This document shows positions 1 through 11,339 of a stretch of DNA of 64,000 nt, piece after piece. Location: NCBI GenBank assembly GCA_030220185.1, contig JASPKZ010007539.1:372001-436000 (forward strand), written 5' to 3'. Source of the stretch: Diploptera punctata. Taxonomy: Eukaryota; Arthropoda; Insecta; Blattodea; Blaberidae. The notes beneath the pieces were generated by a model, which was not told the origin of the DNA, searched no databases, and saw nothing but the letters and a program-made list of their open reading frames with translations. The position numbers and the translations under genes are program-made. Each line of letters begins with the position of its first letter. The first letter of the stretch is position 1.

Positions 1-600
1 AATATGGAAATATCAATTAACAAAACTAAAATTATGGCATTTCATGGGAAGGACCCCATACAAAGTAAAATCTGTCTCCAGAATAAAATTTTAGAGAGAT
101 CTAATCAATTTAAATATCTTGGATATTATCTCTCTATCTGGGATGAAAAGGATATCCCTGAAAAGTTACTAGTTATAATAAAAGTTTAGGAATTATTAAT
201 CAAGTTATGAAACCATCCCTTGTACAAAAAAACACCAGTGTTGACCTATGGTAGTGAAGCATGGACACTAAAAAAACAACATGAAAGCAGAATAACGGCT
301 TGTGAAATGAGATTCATGCGCAGAACAGCGGGTTACACCAGATGGGATCGGAAAAGGAACACCGATATCTTAAAAGAATTGAAGACTACGCCAATTTTGG
401 AATATATTAAACAGTACCAACTAAATTGGAAACACCATCTTGAAAGAATGAGTTCAAATCGGATCCCCAAAGCTGTTTATAATTATATACCAAGAGGACG
501 AAGATCACTGGGCCGTCCTATGAAACGCTGGAGGGAAAATTTTCTATAGGATCGTAACAGGCCTTGGCCTAATACTTGGAAGGAAGAAGAAGAAGAAGAT
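1..600 (+). pseudogene. 3' end of a non-LTR retrotransposon (RT C-terminus, frameshifted)
   Basis: Two broken frames (4-189 and 220-549) read as the end of a LINE reverse-transcriptase protein. The first has NQFKYLGYYLS, the region after the palm domain. The second has LTYGSEAWTLKKQ followed by RRSLGRPMKRWRENF, the usual C-terminal pattern of insect endonuclease-RT LINEs. Stops and a frame change separate them, so it is dead. The copy ends in a GAA-rich tail at about 580-600. The last ~70 bp recur at 39031-39101 (+) and 39738-39816 (-), which defines a shared 3' terminus. The 5' part lies outside the window or is truncated. Confidence 0.8.
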
Positions 601-1500
601 ATTTTATATGTACACTTTCTAGAATTGGACATAGTTTTCTTTCTAAAATAAAACCATATCCATTTAGTGATAGTTTATTTTTCTTAATTTAGTCTAGCCC
701 TTGAATGCTGTCCAGTGGGCTGGAGGGAGAGAAATGAATTAGTGCATTTAGTTTTCTTGTATTTACAAAAGGATTTGTGGTTACCCATACTAACAGGATG
801 TCATAAATATGTCCTCTGTTTTTGTGATGAAAACTTTACTTTTTTGAAGTGATGATGTGTTCTTGTCTACAGAAAACCTCTGGTGATGATCTAAGGGGAA
901 AAAAAAAAAAAAAAAAAGAACATTGAGTCCATTGTCTATAAATTACGGTCAAACATTTTGCAACAGTGTGGAGGAGAGAGTAATTTGTAAACAGACTTCT
1001 AATAAATCTAAAAAGACAGGTCTAACTTATGATTGAAGAATTATTGTCTGCTAATTTACAAGCTAGTAAGAATTCTCACTAAATTTGTGTATTTTATCCA
1101 CTGTGGTGTAAAATTCAGTAACCATTTTTAATAATTCAAAGTGAACATGTTTACTCCATTTATACGATTATTAACATTAACAAGACGATGATGATAATGA
1201 CAATAATTATTATAATGACAACAACAAAGTGTATATATTATTGTTGAAAAATATTAAAAGTATTTTTTTGAAACCTATTTTCACATTTTATGTTTATTTT
1301 GCCTAAAATTCCAAGGTCTAGTGATCATGTAAGCCAACGATTCTTCTTTCCATCTCTCACTGCAGGATTGTGGGTAATTATCTCCCAAAGCTTACTGACA
1401 TAGTCAACATCTGAACTAGTGTGTAACCATGTATATGTGTATATGCATGAAACATATTCTTTATTTTCGGTAAAGGTTAGTGACTTTTCTTTAATAACTA
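601..1500. other. AT-rich stretch without recognisable gene
   Basis: No supported coding region. It holds a poly-A run near 900 and GAT/AAT-rich simple sequence near 1180-1230. Confidence 0.5.
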
Positions 1501-1689
1501 AACTGTAAGATGGCTCTTGTGAAGAAATATGTCAAAAAGGAGAAGAAATTAAGACAAGAAGTACAAATGAAGTACCCAAGTTGCCAACATTGCAAGATTT
1601 TATAACAAGTCTAAATTAACAATTTCACAAAATTAAAAGGGCAAAATAGAAACAATGGGCTTAGTGTAACAAATCGAGACATGAGAGTA

Positions 1690-1925
1690 TCAAAACAATA
1701 ACCTTAAATTCTGGAAAGAAAGTTTGCTTCTCATGTGAATAAACAACAAACAACTATCAGACTGTGAGAAAGATGCCTTGTATGTCAACCTCATAAGTAA
1801 AACTACCAAGTGCATGGACAGAACTGAAAAAGACATCATTTTAAGCAATGGATGGTTTGATAATTTTAAGAGAAGTAGTTTCCATGGTGTTGTGAATGAA
1901 GCATGGATAGGCATGTTAGGCATTT
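1690..1925 (+). pseudogene. possible CENP-B/Tigger-type DNA-binding domain relic
   Basis: A plus-strand reading gives SNGWFDNFKRSSFHGVVNEAW. This resembles the CENP-B HTH segment of pogo/Tigger transposases; compare SNGWLESFKAGHNIVFNRV in the Tigger at 4381-6597. A lysine-rich upstream stretch from about 1510 could be its N-terminus. Only the short motif supports the call, and frames are broken. Confidence 0.3.
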
Positions 1926-2112
1926 ACTGCTGTGGTTTTATTATTCATTTTTAAACATCTTAATGATGGCTTTATAAGTAATGTTTAAATTCCCAATAAA
2001 ATGTCTTCTTAATAAAGAAGTCGCCATTTGCAAATATCTTAGCAACGGCTCATAGCATTTGGGATTAAGGAATAAACTATATAGAAGAGAAAAATATGCG
2101 TTTAGATTGGAG

Positions 2113-2184
2113 GCCTAGGTAGCTCACTTGGAAGAGTATTGACATATAGAGTCAAAGGTCCTGGGTTCAAACCCCAGTCTAGGC
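2113..2184 (+). tRNA. tRNA-like core, family A copy 1
   Basis: 72 nt fold as a cloverleaf: acceptor GCCTAGG/TCTAGGC, D-stem GCTC/GAGT, anticodon stem TTGAC/GTCAA, T-stem CTGGG/CCCAG. Box A-like and box B (GGTTCAAACC) sequences are present. The anticodon loop ATATAGA would give ATA. The repeat context and non-standard anticodon suggest a tRNA-derived repeat rather than a functional gene. Confidence 0.55.
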
Positions 2185-2411
2185 ATATATTTTTCTTTTC
2201 AAATATAATTTGTCCATCATTAAGATGTTCAAAAATGAATAATAAAACCATTGAAAGAAGCACAACTGGCTTTATAAGTAATGTTTAAATTCCCAATAAA
2301 AGTCTTCTTAATAAAGAAGCCGCCATTTGCAAAAATCGTAGCAATGGCTCGTATCATTTGGGGTTAGGGAATAAACTATGTAGAAGAGAAAAATACGCAT
2401 TTAGATTGGGG

Positions 2412-2483
2412 GCCTAGGTAGCTCACTTGGAAGAGCATTGACATATAGAGTCAAAGGTCCTGGGTTCAAACCTCAGTCTAGGC
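2412..2483 (+). tRNA. tRNA-like core, family A copy 2
   Basis: Same cloverleaf and loop as the copy at 2113. The D-arm is better (GAGC), and one T-stem base is changed (CCTCAG). Probably a repeat-borne tRNA-like sequence. Confidence 0.5.
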
Positions 2484-2515
2484 ATATAGTTTTCTTTTCA
2501 AATATAATTCACTGC

Positions 2516-3480
2516 TGTGTTTAACAAACTTATAGCTGTTACCTGCAACAGCAATTTTTTAATGCAATAAGTTTTTTTTTGGAAAATATCTAAAGAGGAC
2601 CTACATTAGAACAGAAGAAAAGGAAAGGTCAGGTCATAAGCCCATGAAAGAACATCACACATATTTTTTATATTATAATTTAAGCTGGGATTTCATCAAG
2701 CTCTTGTTCATGTATAATTCTGAGAACCACTGAGCCTTCAAGGAATGCAAGTTAAACATTGTGTGGAGCTTGAATCAATATTGTATGATTGCTGAGTGGA
2801 TCAAACAATCTTGGTCCTGAAATGAACAATTATCTCTTACAAAAGAATCTGCCACATTAAGTGTTGCTGATTATAATATTAAATAATGTCTCAGGCCTGA
2901 TGAAGAATTAAAAAAAACATTAAGTTCCTTCCTCACAATACCACTCTACTACTCCGGTCCCCTCCTGTGGCAAGTCATTATGTATTTCAAAAAGATTTAC
3001 ATGAAAATAATATTTCAGCAATGTATGTAGGCGATTGAAGGAACAAACCTAATTTTTCATTAGTTTTGAAAAAATCATTTGCACTTTGTAAACTGTAACA
3101 AGATCATCAATAAAGCCTGAGATATGGTTACCGAAGGAACTCTCAATTCTGCTTAGAGAAAACAGTGATCGGTTGAATATGACTGAGGGGTTATTTTAAT
3201 GTCACTGTGCTCTCATATTTATTCAGAAATGTGCTGAATGCAAGATAATGTGAATTTTTAAAGAAAATACATTGTATCTGACTTAAAAGTATAATAAACA
3301 AAACTTAATAACTTCAGGAGTAATGGAGATATTTCCTCAAAATTTAGTTTTACGAGTAACTCTAATAAATTTAATTAGTTATTTATAGTAAATTATCATT
3401 AAGAAGCTAAAGCTAATACTATGATCAAAATAAGTAAATTAACGTACACAACTAAACTATTGTAACAAAAAAATTTCTGC
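2516..3480. other. AT-rich stretch without recognisable gene
   Basis: No coding pattern or repeat was recognised on either strand. Confidence 0.4.
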
Positions 3481-3484
3481 CTGA

Positions 3485-3535
3485 ACCAGGAATTGAACCT
3501 CGAAACTTCAACTTTACATTCTAATGCTCTATTAT
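3485..3535 (-). pseudogene. tRNA-like 3' half
   Basis: On the minus strand the segment has an anticodon-arm-like part, a perfect box B (GGTTCAATTCC) and an acceptor-like end. The 5' half is missing where the palindrome at 3538 begins, so this is a truncated tRNA-like sequence. Confidence 0.45.
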
Positions 3536-3537
3536 TT

Positions 3538-3697
3538 CTGCCTCACCTCATTTTTTGGTCTCTCACCAGGGACATCTTTTGGTGGACATTTCCTCCATTT
3601 TCAGCCAAAATCCGGCTGTTGGTTTTTAGCTGAAAATGGAGGAAACATCCTTTGAACCATATATCAGATGAGAGACCAAAATTTGAGGTGAGGCGCA
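3538..3697. repeat. imperfect palindrome (foldback element), probable PLE-terminus derivative
   Basis: Long inverted repeat. Outer arms are CTGCCTCACCTCA and TGAGGTGAGGC; inner arms are CTCCATTTTCAGC and GCTGAAAATGGAG. The outer motif and the flank CAGTGTTATTTCCTATC at 3730-3750 are shared with the foldback at 54398-54512. The right arm has CTGAAAA, a stem-loop and GAAC in the layout of a hammerhead core, but with core mutations. Inferred to be a decayed inverted pair of PLE ends. Confidence 0.6.
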
Positions 3698-3965
3698 AAT
3701 AACCATTAATTTTTTTATAAAATACTTCACAGTGTTATTTCCTATCAATTTTGAGATTAAAGAAAAATAAAAATTTTTTACTGTGTTTTTTGCATAGTTG
3801 TAGACACACTGTGGAAGTGCACAAATACCATTTTACAAAGAAAGTACCAGTAGCCATTTGGATTCCACAGCAGATGATGAACTTTTTCTTGTTAAGTCAA
3901 GTTAGTATTTTACAAACATAACTGTTTTCTGCAAGAATGTCAATCTAGACCAAATGATAATGTTC

Positions 3966-3966
<1 letters not shown>

Positions 3967-3999
<33 letters not shown>
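3967..3999. repeat. (TA)n microsatellite
   Basis: About 33 bp of alternating TA. Confidence 0.9.
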
Positions 4000-4000
<1 letters not shown>

Positions 4001-4005
4001 TCCAC

Positions 4006-4165
4006 CGCTGTGGTCTCGAGGTAGCATGCTGCCTTGTCACGCAGTGGGCCCAGGTTCGATCCCTGGTCGGGGCAGTTTTTCTGGGTGAGGTTTTTCCTCA
4101 CCTGTAAGACAAATGTCAGGAAAACTTTAAGGCCCAAACGGTCCCCAAAATCATATGGCCATCAT
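4006..4165 (+). mobile_element. tRNA-derived SINE, family C
   Basis: The head has a box A-like segment near 4015-4026 and a box B GGTTCGATCCC at 4052-4062. A body follows with a GGTGAGG...CCTCACC hairpin and the conserved strings AAATGTCAGG and TTTAAGGCCCAA. It ends in a CATCAT-type simple repeat to about 4220. Homologous copies lie at 16168-16345 (+) and 40750-41068 (-), which supports a dispersed family. Confidence 0.75.
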
Positions 4166-4380
4166 CATCATCATCATCACCATCATCATCCTTATCATTA
4201 TCATCTCATCATCATTATCATCCTTCACCAATGTGGAAAGCAACGGGAAACTACCACACCTACAATTCCCTAGTAAAGCTGCAAAGCATAGCATGAAAAA
4301 TGTTATGATTGCAATGAAAGACCTGCCCTCGGTCAAAATTACTATGGATGGATATATATATACATATATATACACATATA

Positions 4381-6597
4381 CAGTAAAACCTGTCTATGAA
4401 GGAACATGACGGTTCCTTAAATATATTTCCATCTTGGCAGTTTTCCTTCTTATAAAGGGTTCCTAAATTACAAGCAAATTATTTAGAGTACTACAGTATC
4501 TGCACCACAAATATAGTGAATAAAAAGTAAAAAAGAGATTATTCACATTTTTAGTTAATTTCACTTCCTCCATAGCTGTAGTAAGGTAGACTGCCTAGTT
4601 TTATTTACAGCATGGGCAAGTATGTGGTTCTGTACATCTTGCAGGAGGTCCATCAAAGTAGGACAGTCGTGCGAAGCAACAAATTCTTGGAGATCATTCA
4701 CATTCAACAATGCTTGTTTGTAGCTAAATATATTCAGCTCTCGTGGGGCATCTTCTTCCTCTTCTTTTTCTTCTTTGGAAATTTGAGTTCCTTCACATTT
4801 TTGAGAACTCTCCTCTCGTTTCATTTAACGAATCGATGGATTGTTCTATAATTTGTGTTGTTGCCAAATCATTGTTGAAATTGAGAACATCTTCAATCTC
4901 AATTGCAGGTCCCACGTCTTTAATTAGGTTGGCAATGACTGTTAAATTTTCCTTCACCTCATCATGTTCAGTGAATGTTTCTAGACAAGGAAATCCTGCT
5001 TTTAAAAAACACTTTTTCACAATCTCTGGGAGAACTTTCTCCATAGCTTGATGAATCCACTTCACTGCATCGAAAACCTTAATCTGCTTGATGATTTCTG
5101 ACACATTTGAACAAGTATCCATCTTGGCGACTAATGACTGTAGCATAAATTTCCTGTAATGCGATTTAAGGGTGTAAATGACACCTTGGTCCATAGGTTG
5201 GGTGATGGACGTTGTGTTAGGTGGGAAAAATAGCAACTTTACATTAGTCAATTAAAGTTTTGGATGGTATGTAGCATTGCCTAAAAACAGAATAACATTC
5301 CGATTTTCATTTTCATATTGAAACTCCTTAGCCATTCTTCCATGATAGAGCCAGTCATCCGAGCCTTCTTGTTATTTCTCCAAGTCACTGGGAGAGAGCT
5401 GCAGTTCAAATTTCTAAATGCAAACTTTCCAGTTACAACTGATTTTTCAAATTTGCCTTCCATATTAGCACAAACAAACAGTGTTAAACATTCCTTGGAT
5501 ATTTTCTCTCCAATGCATTTGTCACCATGCACAGCTAAGGTATAATTAGGCAAAACTCTGAAGAAAATATCTGTCTCATCCCCATTGTAAATGTTTCTAG
5601 ATTCACATCTCTCAACCAAAGCCTGTACTTTGTTCTTTCATTCTGACACTGTCTGCACATCAACATCATTGGCTTCTCCACAAACACGATTGAAAACTAT
5701 GTTATGACCGGCTTTAAAGCTTTCTAGCCAACCATTAGATGCTTTAAAACTTCCGTTTCCTAAAGATTTTGCAACTTCTATTGTCTGTTCCTGAATGATC
5801 AGGCCTGAAATGGGAATTCCTTTCGCACGCTCATCAACAAACCACGTATATACACCACTGTTTATCCCTTGATTTTCAGAAAATTTTCCTAATCGTTTCA
5901 CATCACCCGATTTTCCTTCAAACCTAATTTTCTTAATTGTGTCATTATTTTTTAAAATGTCATAAATTTGGGTTTTACTCACATTGAACTTAATAGTTAA
6001 AAACTTAGCAGTTCGCTTTTCTTTCTCATGTTCGTTTATAACTTTAATTTTTTCATGCAGTGTAAGGGTTTTACATGCACACTTTAAAGACATAATGTAT
6101 TGAACTGAAATACAAAGTAGTGTATGAAACACAGCACAGTTTGCACGGCAATACTAAACAACTTTATTACACATAAACAAGAAGGAACTCAACTACAGGA
6201 AGACTTCAACCGGACTGAAGAGTTTCCCAACTTTCTCATAGGTTACATAAGCCAGGCAAGGAAAAGCGAGGGATTCCCTGCTGTCACACATAAGCAAGGG
6301 TATCCCCACAATACAATGGCTACACAAGAAGGTAAAATGATATAATGCAAAAGCATCATATGCAGAAATTTCACGTGTGGTCATTAATACTGGTATTAAA
6401 CATGCTTAAGAATAAGTTTTGTCTTACTGAGGTAAAAATTAGCTATTGGTACTTTAAAAACCATTCCATTTCCACATTATGAAGGTTTCCGGCTTATACA
6501 GGATGATTTACATATAAAATCATACCGTTCTGGACATTTTTTTCCATCTCAACAGGATTCCTTCATATAGAGGTACTGGCTAAGACAGGTTTTACTG
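4381..6597 (-). mobile_element. complete pogo/Tigger DNA transposon
   Basis: Terminal inverted repeats begin CAGTAAAACCTGTCT at the left and read AAGACAGGTTTTACTG at the right end. TA dinucleotides flank both sides (4379-4380, 6598-6599). The 2217-bp length and an internal minus-strand transposase with CENP-B-type DNA-binding and DDD domains fit Tigger. The left end inserted into a TA-rich simple repeat. Coding damage shows the copy is inactive. Confidence 0.92.
4561..6093 (-). pseudogene. Tigger-like transposase, inactivated
   Basis: Reads from MSLKCACKTL (6093) through a psq-type HTH (KFNVSKTQIYDILKN) and a CENP-B HTH (ASNGWLESFKAGH). A frame break near 5630 precedes the catalytic part. 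The first acidic block is IYNGDETDIFFR. The second should read LxDNxxxHP but is VILFLGNATYHP, so the second catalytic Asp is Gly. PPNTTSITQPMDQGVI then follows with the third Asp. A stop codon sits just after the Gly block, and further frame shifts precede a C-terminal acidic tail (4561-4824). Family role: cut-and-paste transposition into TA. Confidence 0.88.
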
Positions 6598-6599
6598 TA

Positions 6600-7029
6600 T
6601 CTATTGAGAAATGTAAGAGATGACTTGGGAAAACTGGAATTTTGTTTTTTAGATGTCAGGCCACTATACCAAATGCACAGTTTCAGAGGTTATGTTTGAA
6701 GTAGTCCAAATGTCCTTCCTGTGGAGTTGCAGACATATAGAAGCTGTAACTTTGTCAGAAAAAAAAAACGAACTTCAGAAAAAATTATGATGGATAGAAT
6801 TTTTAGAAGAATTTCTGGTCAAAATTGAGAAAATAAGACATTAATAAATAAGGTGAGTCTTTAGCATCTTACCTCGTAAAAGTTGAGTTATGACATTCCC
6901 TGGACAAGGGTATATTCCACATTTCTGGGAATGTGAACAAACACATATGTGGGAATGGAACCACTACATCCACTAACACAGTATGAGTAAGTCACATGCA
7001 CTGTTATTTCTTCTTTGCTGAGCTTGTCA
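6600..7029. other. unannotated spacer
   Basis: No coding or repeat signal recognised between the Tigger and piggyBac elements. Confidence 0.4.
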
Positions 7030-7230
7030 TTAACCTTTAAACGCCCAAGAGCCCATATGCTGGGTTTTAAATTGTACGTCCAGTCTGCCCGCAGACCCAG
7101 CGTATGGGTTCTGAGCAGGAGGACCTGTTTGGTTGCTTGAAATTATACCGGATAATACTACTTTTGTTACATACCTTTTTTCAGGATTATCAGATGCTTG
7201 GCAATGTGATGTGAAGATAGCATTTGTTTA

Positions 7231-7370
7231 TTAAAAGTTTGTTTTTGTGTGATAAGTCTCGAAACAATCACCAATACACAAAACGACATCACACTTTTTA
7301 CACTTCACTTGCACACGTTTTCTGATTCCCCGTGCCGAACACACACGACAAATTAGTCTTTGTAAAGCTA
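7231..7370 (-). pseudogene. piggyBac transposase C-terminal Cys-rich domain
   Basis: Minus-strand translation gives ICRVCSARGIRKRV, KCKKCDVVLCIGDCF and ETYHTKTNF before a stop at 7231. The C-x2-C...C-x2-C...LC...CF..YH order matches the RING/PHD-like domain at piggyBac transposase C-termini. The catalytic DDD core upstream is not recognisable. Confidence 0.85.
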
Positions 7371-7375
7371 CTGGC

Positions 7376-7686
7376 CAATGTTGACTAAAGTTAACTTCAA
7401 GTCATGAAATGTCTGTACTCAATATACTAGGTCTACCAACCAGGGAGTCATCTACAGGGTGTTCTACCAGGCTGTTCCAAAAAGTCTCTGACAAGTCTAA
7501 GTCGGAAGTCTCTATGTGTTGTTTTGGCCCAATGTTGACTAAAGTTAACTTCAAATCACGAAATGCCTGTACTCGATATACTAGGTCTACCAGGGGGGTC
7601 GTCACCAGAGTGTTCTATCAGTCTGCTGGCAAAAAGTTCTCTGGACAAAGTTATAAGTCGGAAGTCTCTATGTGTTGTTTTTGCAC
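7376..7686. repeat. ~155-bp tandem duplication inside piggyBac
   Basis: The segment starting AATGTTGACTAAAGTTAAC at 7378 repeats from 7531 with moderate divergence. Both copies end in AGTCTCTATGTGTTGTTTT. Confidence 0.9.
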
Positions 7687-7784
7687 CAAGGAAGTCACAA
7701 GAAGGAAGAAAAAACTGTATAGAATGGTTCACGTCTAACAAATGAAAAAAATAATTTCATGGTTGAGTAAAAAACCCGTATAAA

Positions 7785-7950
7785 CGGTCTGGGGGAATCA
7801 CCATTGCGGACCACATGTCACCCATGCACTGGCTAGATGTTGTATCTACCTTTGTGATTGACACATGTGGGTGTGAGGCCAGTAGCTGGCTGGTAGGGCT
7901 AAGGACCTTCTAGGAATGTGGCACCATGGAATTATTATTATTCTTAGATT
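7785..7950 (+). mobile_element. SINE family B fragment
   Basis: Shares GACCACATGTCACCC, GATTGACACATGTGG and the ending CCATGGAATTATTATT with the copy at 58220-58468, whose boundaries are fixed by a target duplication. The ATT-rich tail suggests LINE-mediated retroposition. Here the 5' part is missing. Confidence 0.7.
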
Positions 7951-8949
7951 ATTAGCCATCCCTTTTCTCTTAGGTCTTACTATCCCACAGCACGTCATAT
8001 CCCATTAGAATAATTAGACCAAAAAGAAGGTAGATTTCTGATTCTGTCATGTCAGGGGGAAGAGTACAGTTTTCTTCACTGTCAATTTTAGTTTCATGAA
8101 CCCAAGACCTGACAAAAGTCAGGTGTCTCACAGCTACAAGTGTCAGTTGATTGTAGCTTGTGATTGTCATTTTATCGTCTTCATCATTGTCACAGTCCGA
8201 GAATGTCTTGTATTTCAGTGGAACTTAGTGATTTTGTACTACACATATTGTAAACTTCACTCTGAGTCACAAAACTGTGAATGAATATGGGCTGTGGGTG
8301 GAATGTGACCTGTTATTTTTTTTCAAAGCTTTTCTGCTTTGGGGTAAAACTGACTGGATGCAACATAAGACGAATTCTAAACAAAAGAATGAACGAGGGT
8401 TGGAATATACCTAAATATATATATAGTTTTTCACTTCTAACCTGATTCACAACACTATAAAGTCCCTAAAGTTATTTGGTAATTATTGTGAATTTAAAAA
8501 TTATCTCTATGGTATAAAACATCACTACGAGTTTTTGCCGTGAATACCACCGATTTTACAATAATATTTAACACTTTCAATGTTGTTTGATGTTTGTGAC
8601 CCCACAGATTTTAAAATATGAGTTATTAAAATTAGCAAAGTTATGGTCAAAAGCCAAGGAGTTTAAAAGCTAGGTCGACATTTAAACCTGGGCAGCCTGC
8701 CGCTATCTTGCCATTTAAACTTGGGCGCTTAAAGGTTAATGGGGAAATTACCTAGAGATATTTGGCATTGTATGCTGTGTCACAATTTCTTTATGGCATC
8801 ATTTTCCAATAAGAAGGCATGCCAGACATTTTTGTGGAATTGTGAGTGACTTGTTGGGCAATGAGTTTCCTGGGGCTTGGGAGAGATAATCAACCAACTT
8901 CTTGGTCCCTTAGAAGGCCAGACTTTATCATTGTATTCTCGTTAATCGA

Positions 8950-9370
8950 CTAGTTGGAGGATAAGGCATTCACAAAATATCTCCAATTCTGTGCTATCTC
9001 CTTCACTTCTTTCCAAGTTATTCCTATCCCTGCAATTTCATCCTGTATAGTTCTTCTCCAGATTTGTTTTTGATCTCCTCTTTGCACCTGATGATTCCAT
9101 TCAAATGTAGCATTCCCAACTCATTCATTATCTTTCCATAATGTATGTCCTCTCCACTTCCATTGCCATTCTTTTATCTCTATTTTAACATTTTTTCTGT
9201 TTTTACCCATAGTTTTTTTATTTAATATCATTTCAAGGCATTTGATTTTTTTCTTAAACATCTAATCATAAACACTTGCAATTTGTTTTCAATTATTTTA
9301 TTTGTTTTACAAGCATATAACAAAACAGATTAATATTACTATCAAAATTTTTAATTGAATACACTTGGAT
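8950..9370 (-). pseudogene. RTE-like LINE C-terminal fragment
   Basis: Minus-strand reading gives QIWRRTIQDEIAGIGITWKE and AQNWRYFVNALSSN then a stop, a typical C-terminus of insect RTE-related LINE polyproteins. Upstream codons (to about 9370) are degraded. Confidence 0.75.
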
Positions 9371-9586
9371 ATGAAACTCTTGGATTCCATACTACACATA
9401 ATTGGACAAAGGCACCATCCATCACTTTTGGCAAACAGACTTCGCAGATAAGTAAAATTTAAACTTTATGCCATTTAATTGTTTAGTCAAAAAGCAATTG
9501 TACCAAACATCAGTTTGCAATCTACCTGATCTATGTCATTTCATTTGTGTAGCTTCTAAAAATATTATGCTTACAATGCTGCGCAG

Positions 9587-11159
9587 CACTTGGAGACAAT
9601 ATTGCAGTTTTATTAATATGAAGACAAATTAAATATAAGCCCATCTGTCACACATACTAGGTATGTAAAAAAAATTAGTCAACATACTTCTTGTAGAAAT
9701 ATATCATCAATAAGTATCACTTGGAGACAATATTGCAGTTTTATTATTATGAAGACAAATTAAATATAAGCCCATCTGTCACACATACTAGGTATGTAAA
9801 AAAATGAGTCAACATACTTCTTGTAGAAATATATCATCAATAAGTATCACTTGGAGACAATATTGCAGTTTTTATTAATATGAAGACAAATTAAATATAA
9901 GCCCATCTGTCACACATACTAGGTATGCAAAAAAAATGAGTCAACATACTTCTTGTAGAAATATATCATCAATAAGTATCACTTGGAGACAATATTGCAG
10001 TTTTATTAATATGAAGACAAATTAAATATAAGCCCATCTGTCACACATACTAGGTATGTAGTAAAAAAATGAGTCAACATACTTCTTGTAGAAATATATC
10101 ATCAATAAGTATCACTTGGAGACAATATTGCAGTTTTATTAATATGAAGACAAATTAAATATAAGCCCATCTGTCACACATACTAGGTATGTAAAAAAAA
10201 TGAGTCAACATACTTCTTGTAGAAATATATCATCAATAAGTATCACTTGGAGACAATATTGCAGTTTTATTAATATGAAGACAAATTAAATATAAGCCCA
10301 TCTGTCACACATACTAGGTATGTAAAAAAAATGAGTCAACATACTTCTTGTAGAAATATATCATCAATAAGTATCACTTGGAGACAATATTGCAGTTTTA
10401 TTAATATGAAGACAAATTAAATATAAGCCCATCTGTCCCACATACTAGGTATGTAAAAAAATGAGTCAACATACTTCTTGTAGAAATATATCATCAATAA
10501 GTATCACTTGGAGACAATATTGCAGTTTTATTAATATGAAGACAAATTAAATATAAGCCCACCTGTCACACATACTAGGTATGTAAAAAAAATGAGTCAA
10601 CATACTTCTTGTAGAAATATATCATCAATAAGTATCACTTGGAGACAATATTGCAGTTTTATTAATATGAAGACAAATTAAATATAAGCCCACCTGTCAC
10701 ACATACTAGGTATGTAAAAAAAATGAGTCAACATACTTCTTGTAGAAATATATCATCAATAAGTATCACTTGGAGACAATATTGCAGTTTTATTAATATG
10801 AAGACAAATTAAATATAAGCCCATCTGTCACACATACTAGGTATGTAAAAAAAATGAGTCAACATACTTCTTGTAGAAATATATCATCAATAAGTATCAC
10901 TTGGAGACAATATTGCAGTTTTATTAATATGAAGACAAATTAAATATAAGCCCATCTGTCACACATACTAGGTATGCAAAAAAAATGAGTCAACATACTT
11001 CTTGTAGAAATATATCATCAATAAGTATCACTTGGAGACAATATTGCAGTTTTATTAATATGAAGACAAATTAAATATAAGCCCATCTGTCACACATACT
11101 AGGTATGTAAAAAAAATGAGTCAACATACTTCTTGTAGAAATATATCATCAATAAGTAT
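9587..11159. repeat. 131-bp tandem satellite, 12 copies
   Basis: Units begin CACTTGGAGACAATATTGCAG at 9587, 9718, 9848, 9980, 10113, 10244, 10375, 10505, 10636, 10767, 10898 and 11029. Spacing is 130-133 bp; most length changes fall in one A-run after GGTATG. Copies are almost identical, differing by a few substitutions (CATCTGTC or CACCTGTC). There is no coding capacity. The array ends abruptly at both sides in unrelated sequence. Confidence 0.98.
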
Positions 11160-11339
11160 CTGTATTATCGCTCAAGTTATTAAGTTCTGTGTCATAATAC
11201 CTTTAAGCCAGACACAGTGTGTGTGTGTGTGCATGTGCATATATGTATATTTTGAAAATGTGAACTGATTAAACATTTTGCTTGTTAGTTTTGAATTCAG
11301 CAGGTCAGAATTAATAAGAATTATTTCATCCCCAGCACA

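Larger units (their letters stand above)
1935..2515 (+). repeat. tRNA-bearing repeat family A, two tandem units
   Basis: Two ~300-bp direct repeats, each made of a ~200-bp AT-rich spacer followed by a tRNA-like core (2113-2184 and 2412-2483). Each core is bracketed by short inverted repeats (GAGAAAAATA upstream, TATTTTTCTTTTC downstream). At the left edge, 1935-1965 is the reverse complement of 2215-2251, so the array begins with an inverted junction. The same family occurs at 31490-32096 and 53470-54154; a divergent relative occurs at 12575-13410. Confidence 0.85.
7034..8735 (-). mobile_element. piggyBac-like element, internally degraded
   Basis: Flanked by TTAA (7030-7033 and 8736-8739). 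The ends are CCTTTAAACGCCCAAG and, inverted at the right, CTTGGGCGCTTAAAGG, giving a 16-bp TIR with one mismatch. At 1.7 kb it is shorter than autonomous elements. The minus strand encodes a recognisable piggyBac C-terminal Cys-rich domain (7231-7370) and a short piece of the N-terminal part (7970-8170). A ~155-bp internal duplication and a SINE fragment lie inside. Confidence 0.88.

Noticed and set aside
9587..11159. CRISPR-like repeat array
   Set aside because: Repeats are whole 131-bp units without variable spacers, in a eukaryotic context; it is a satellite.
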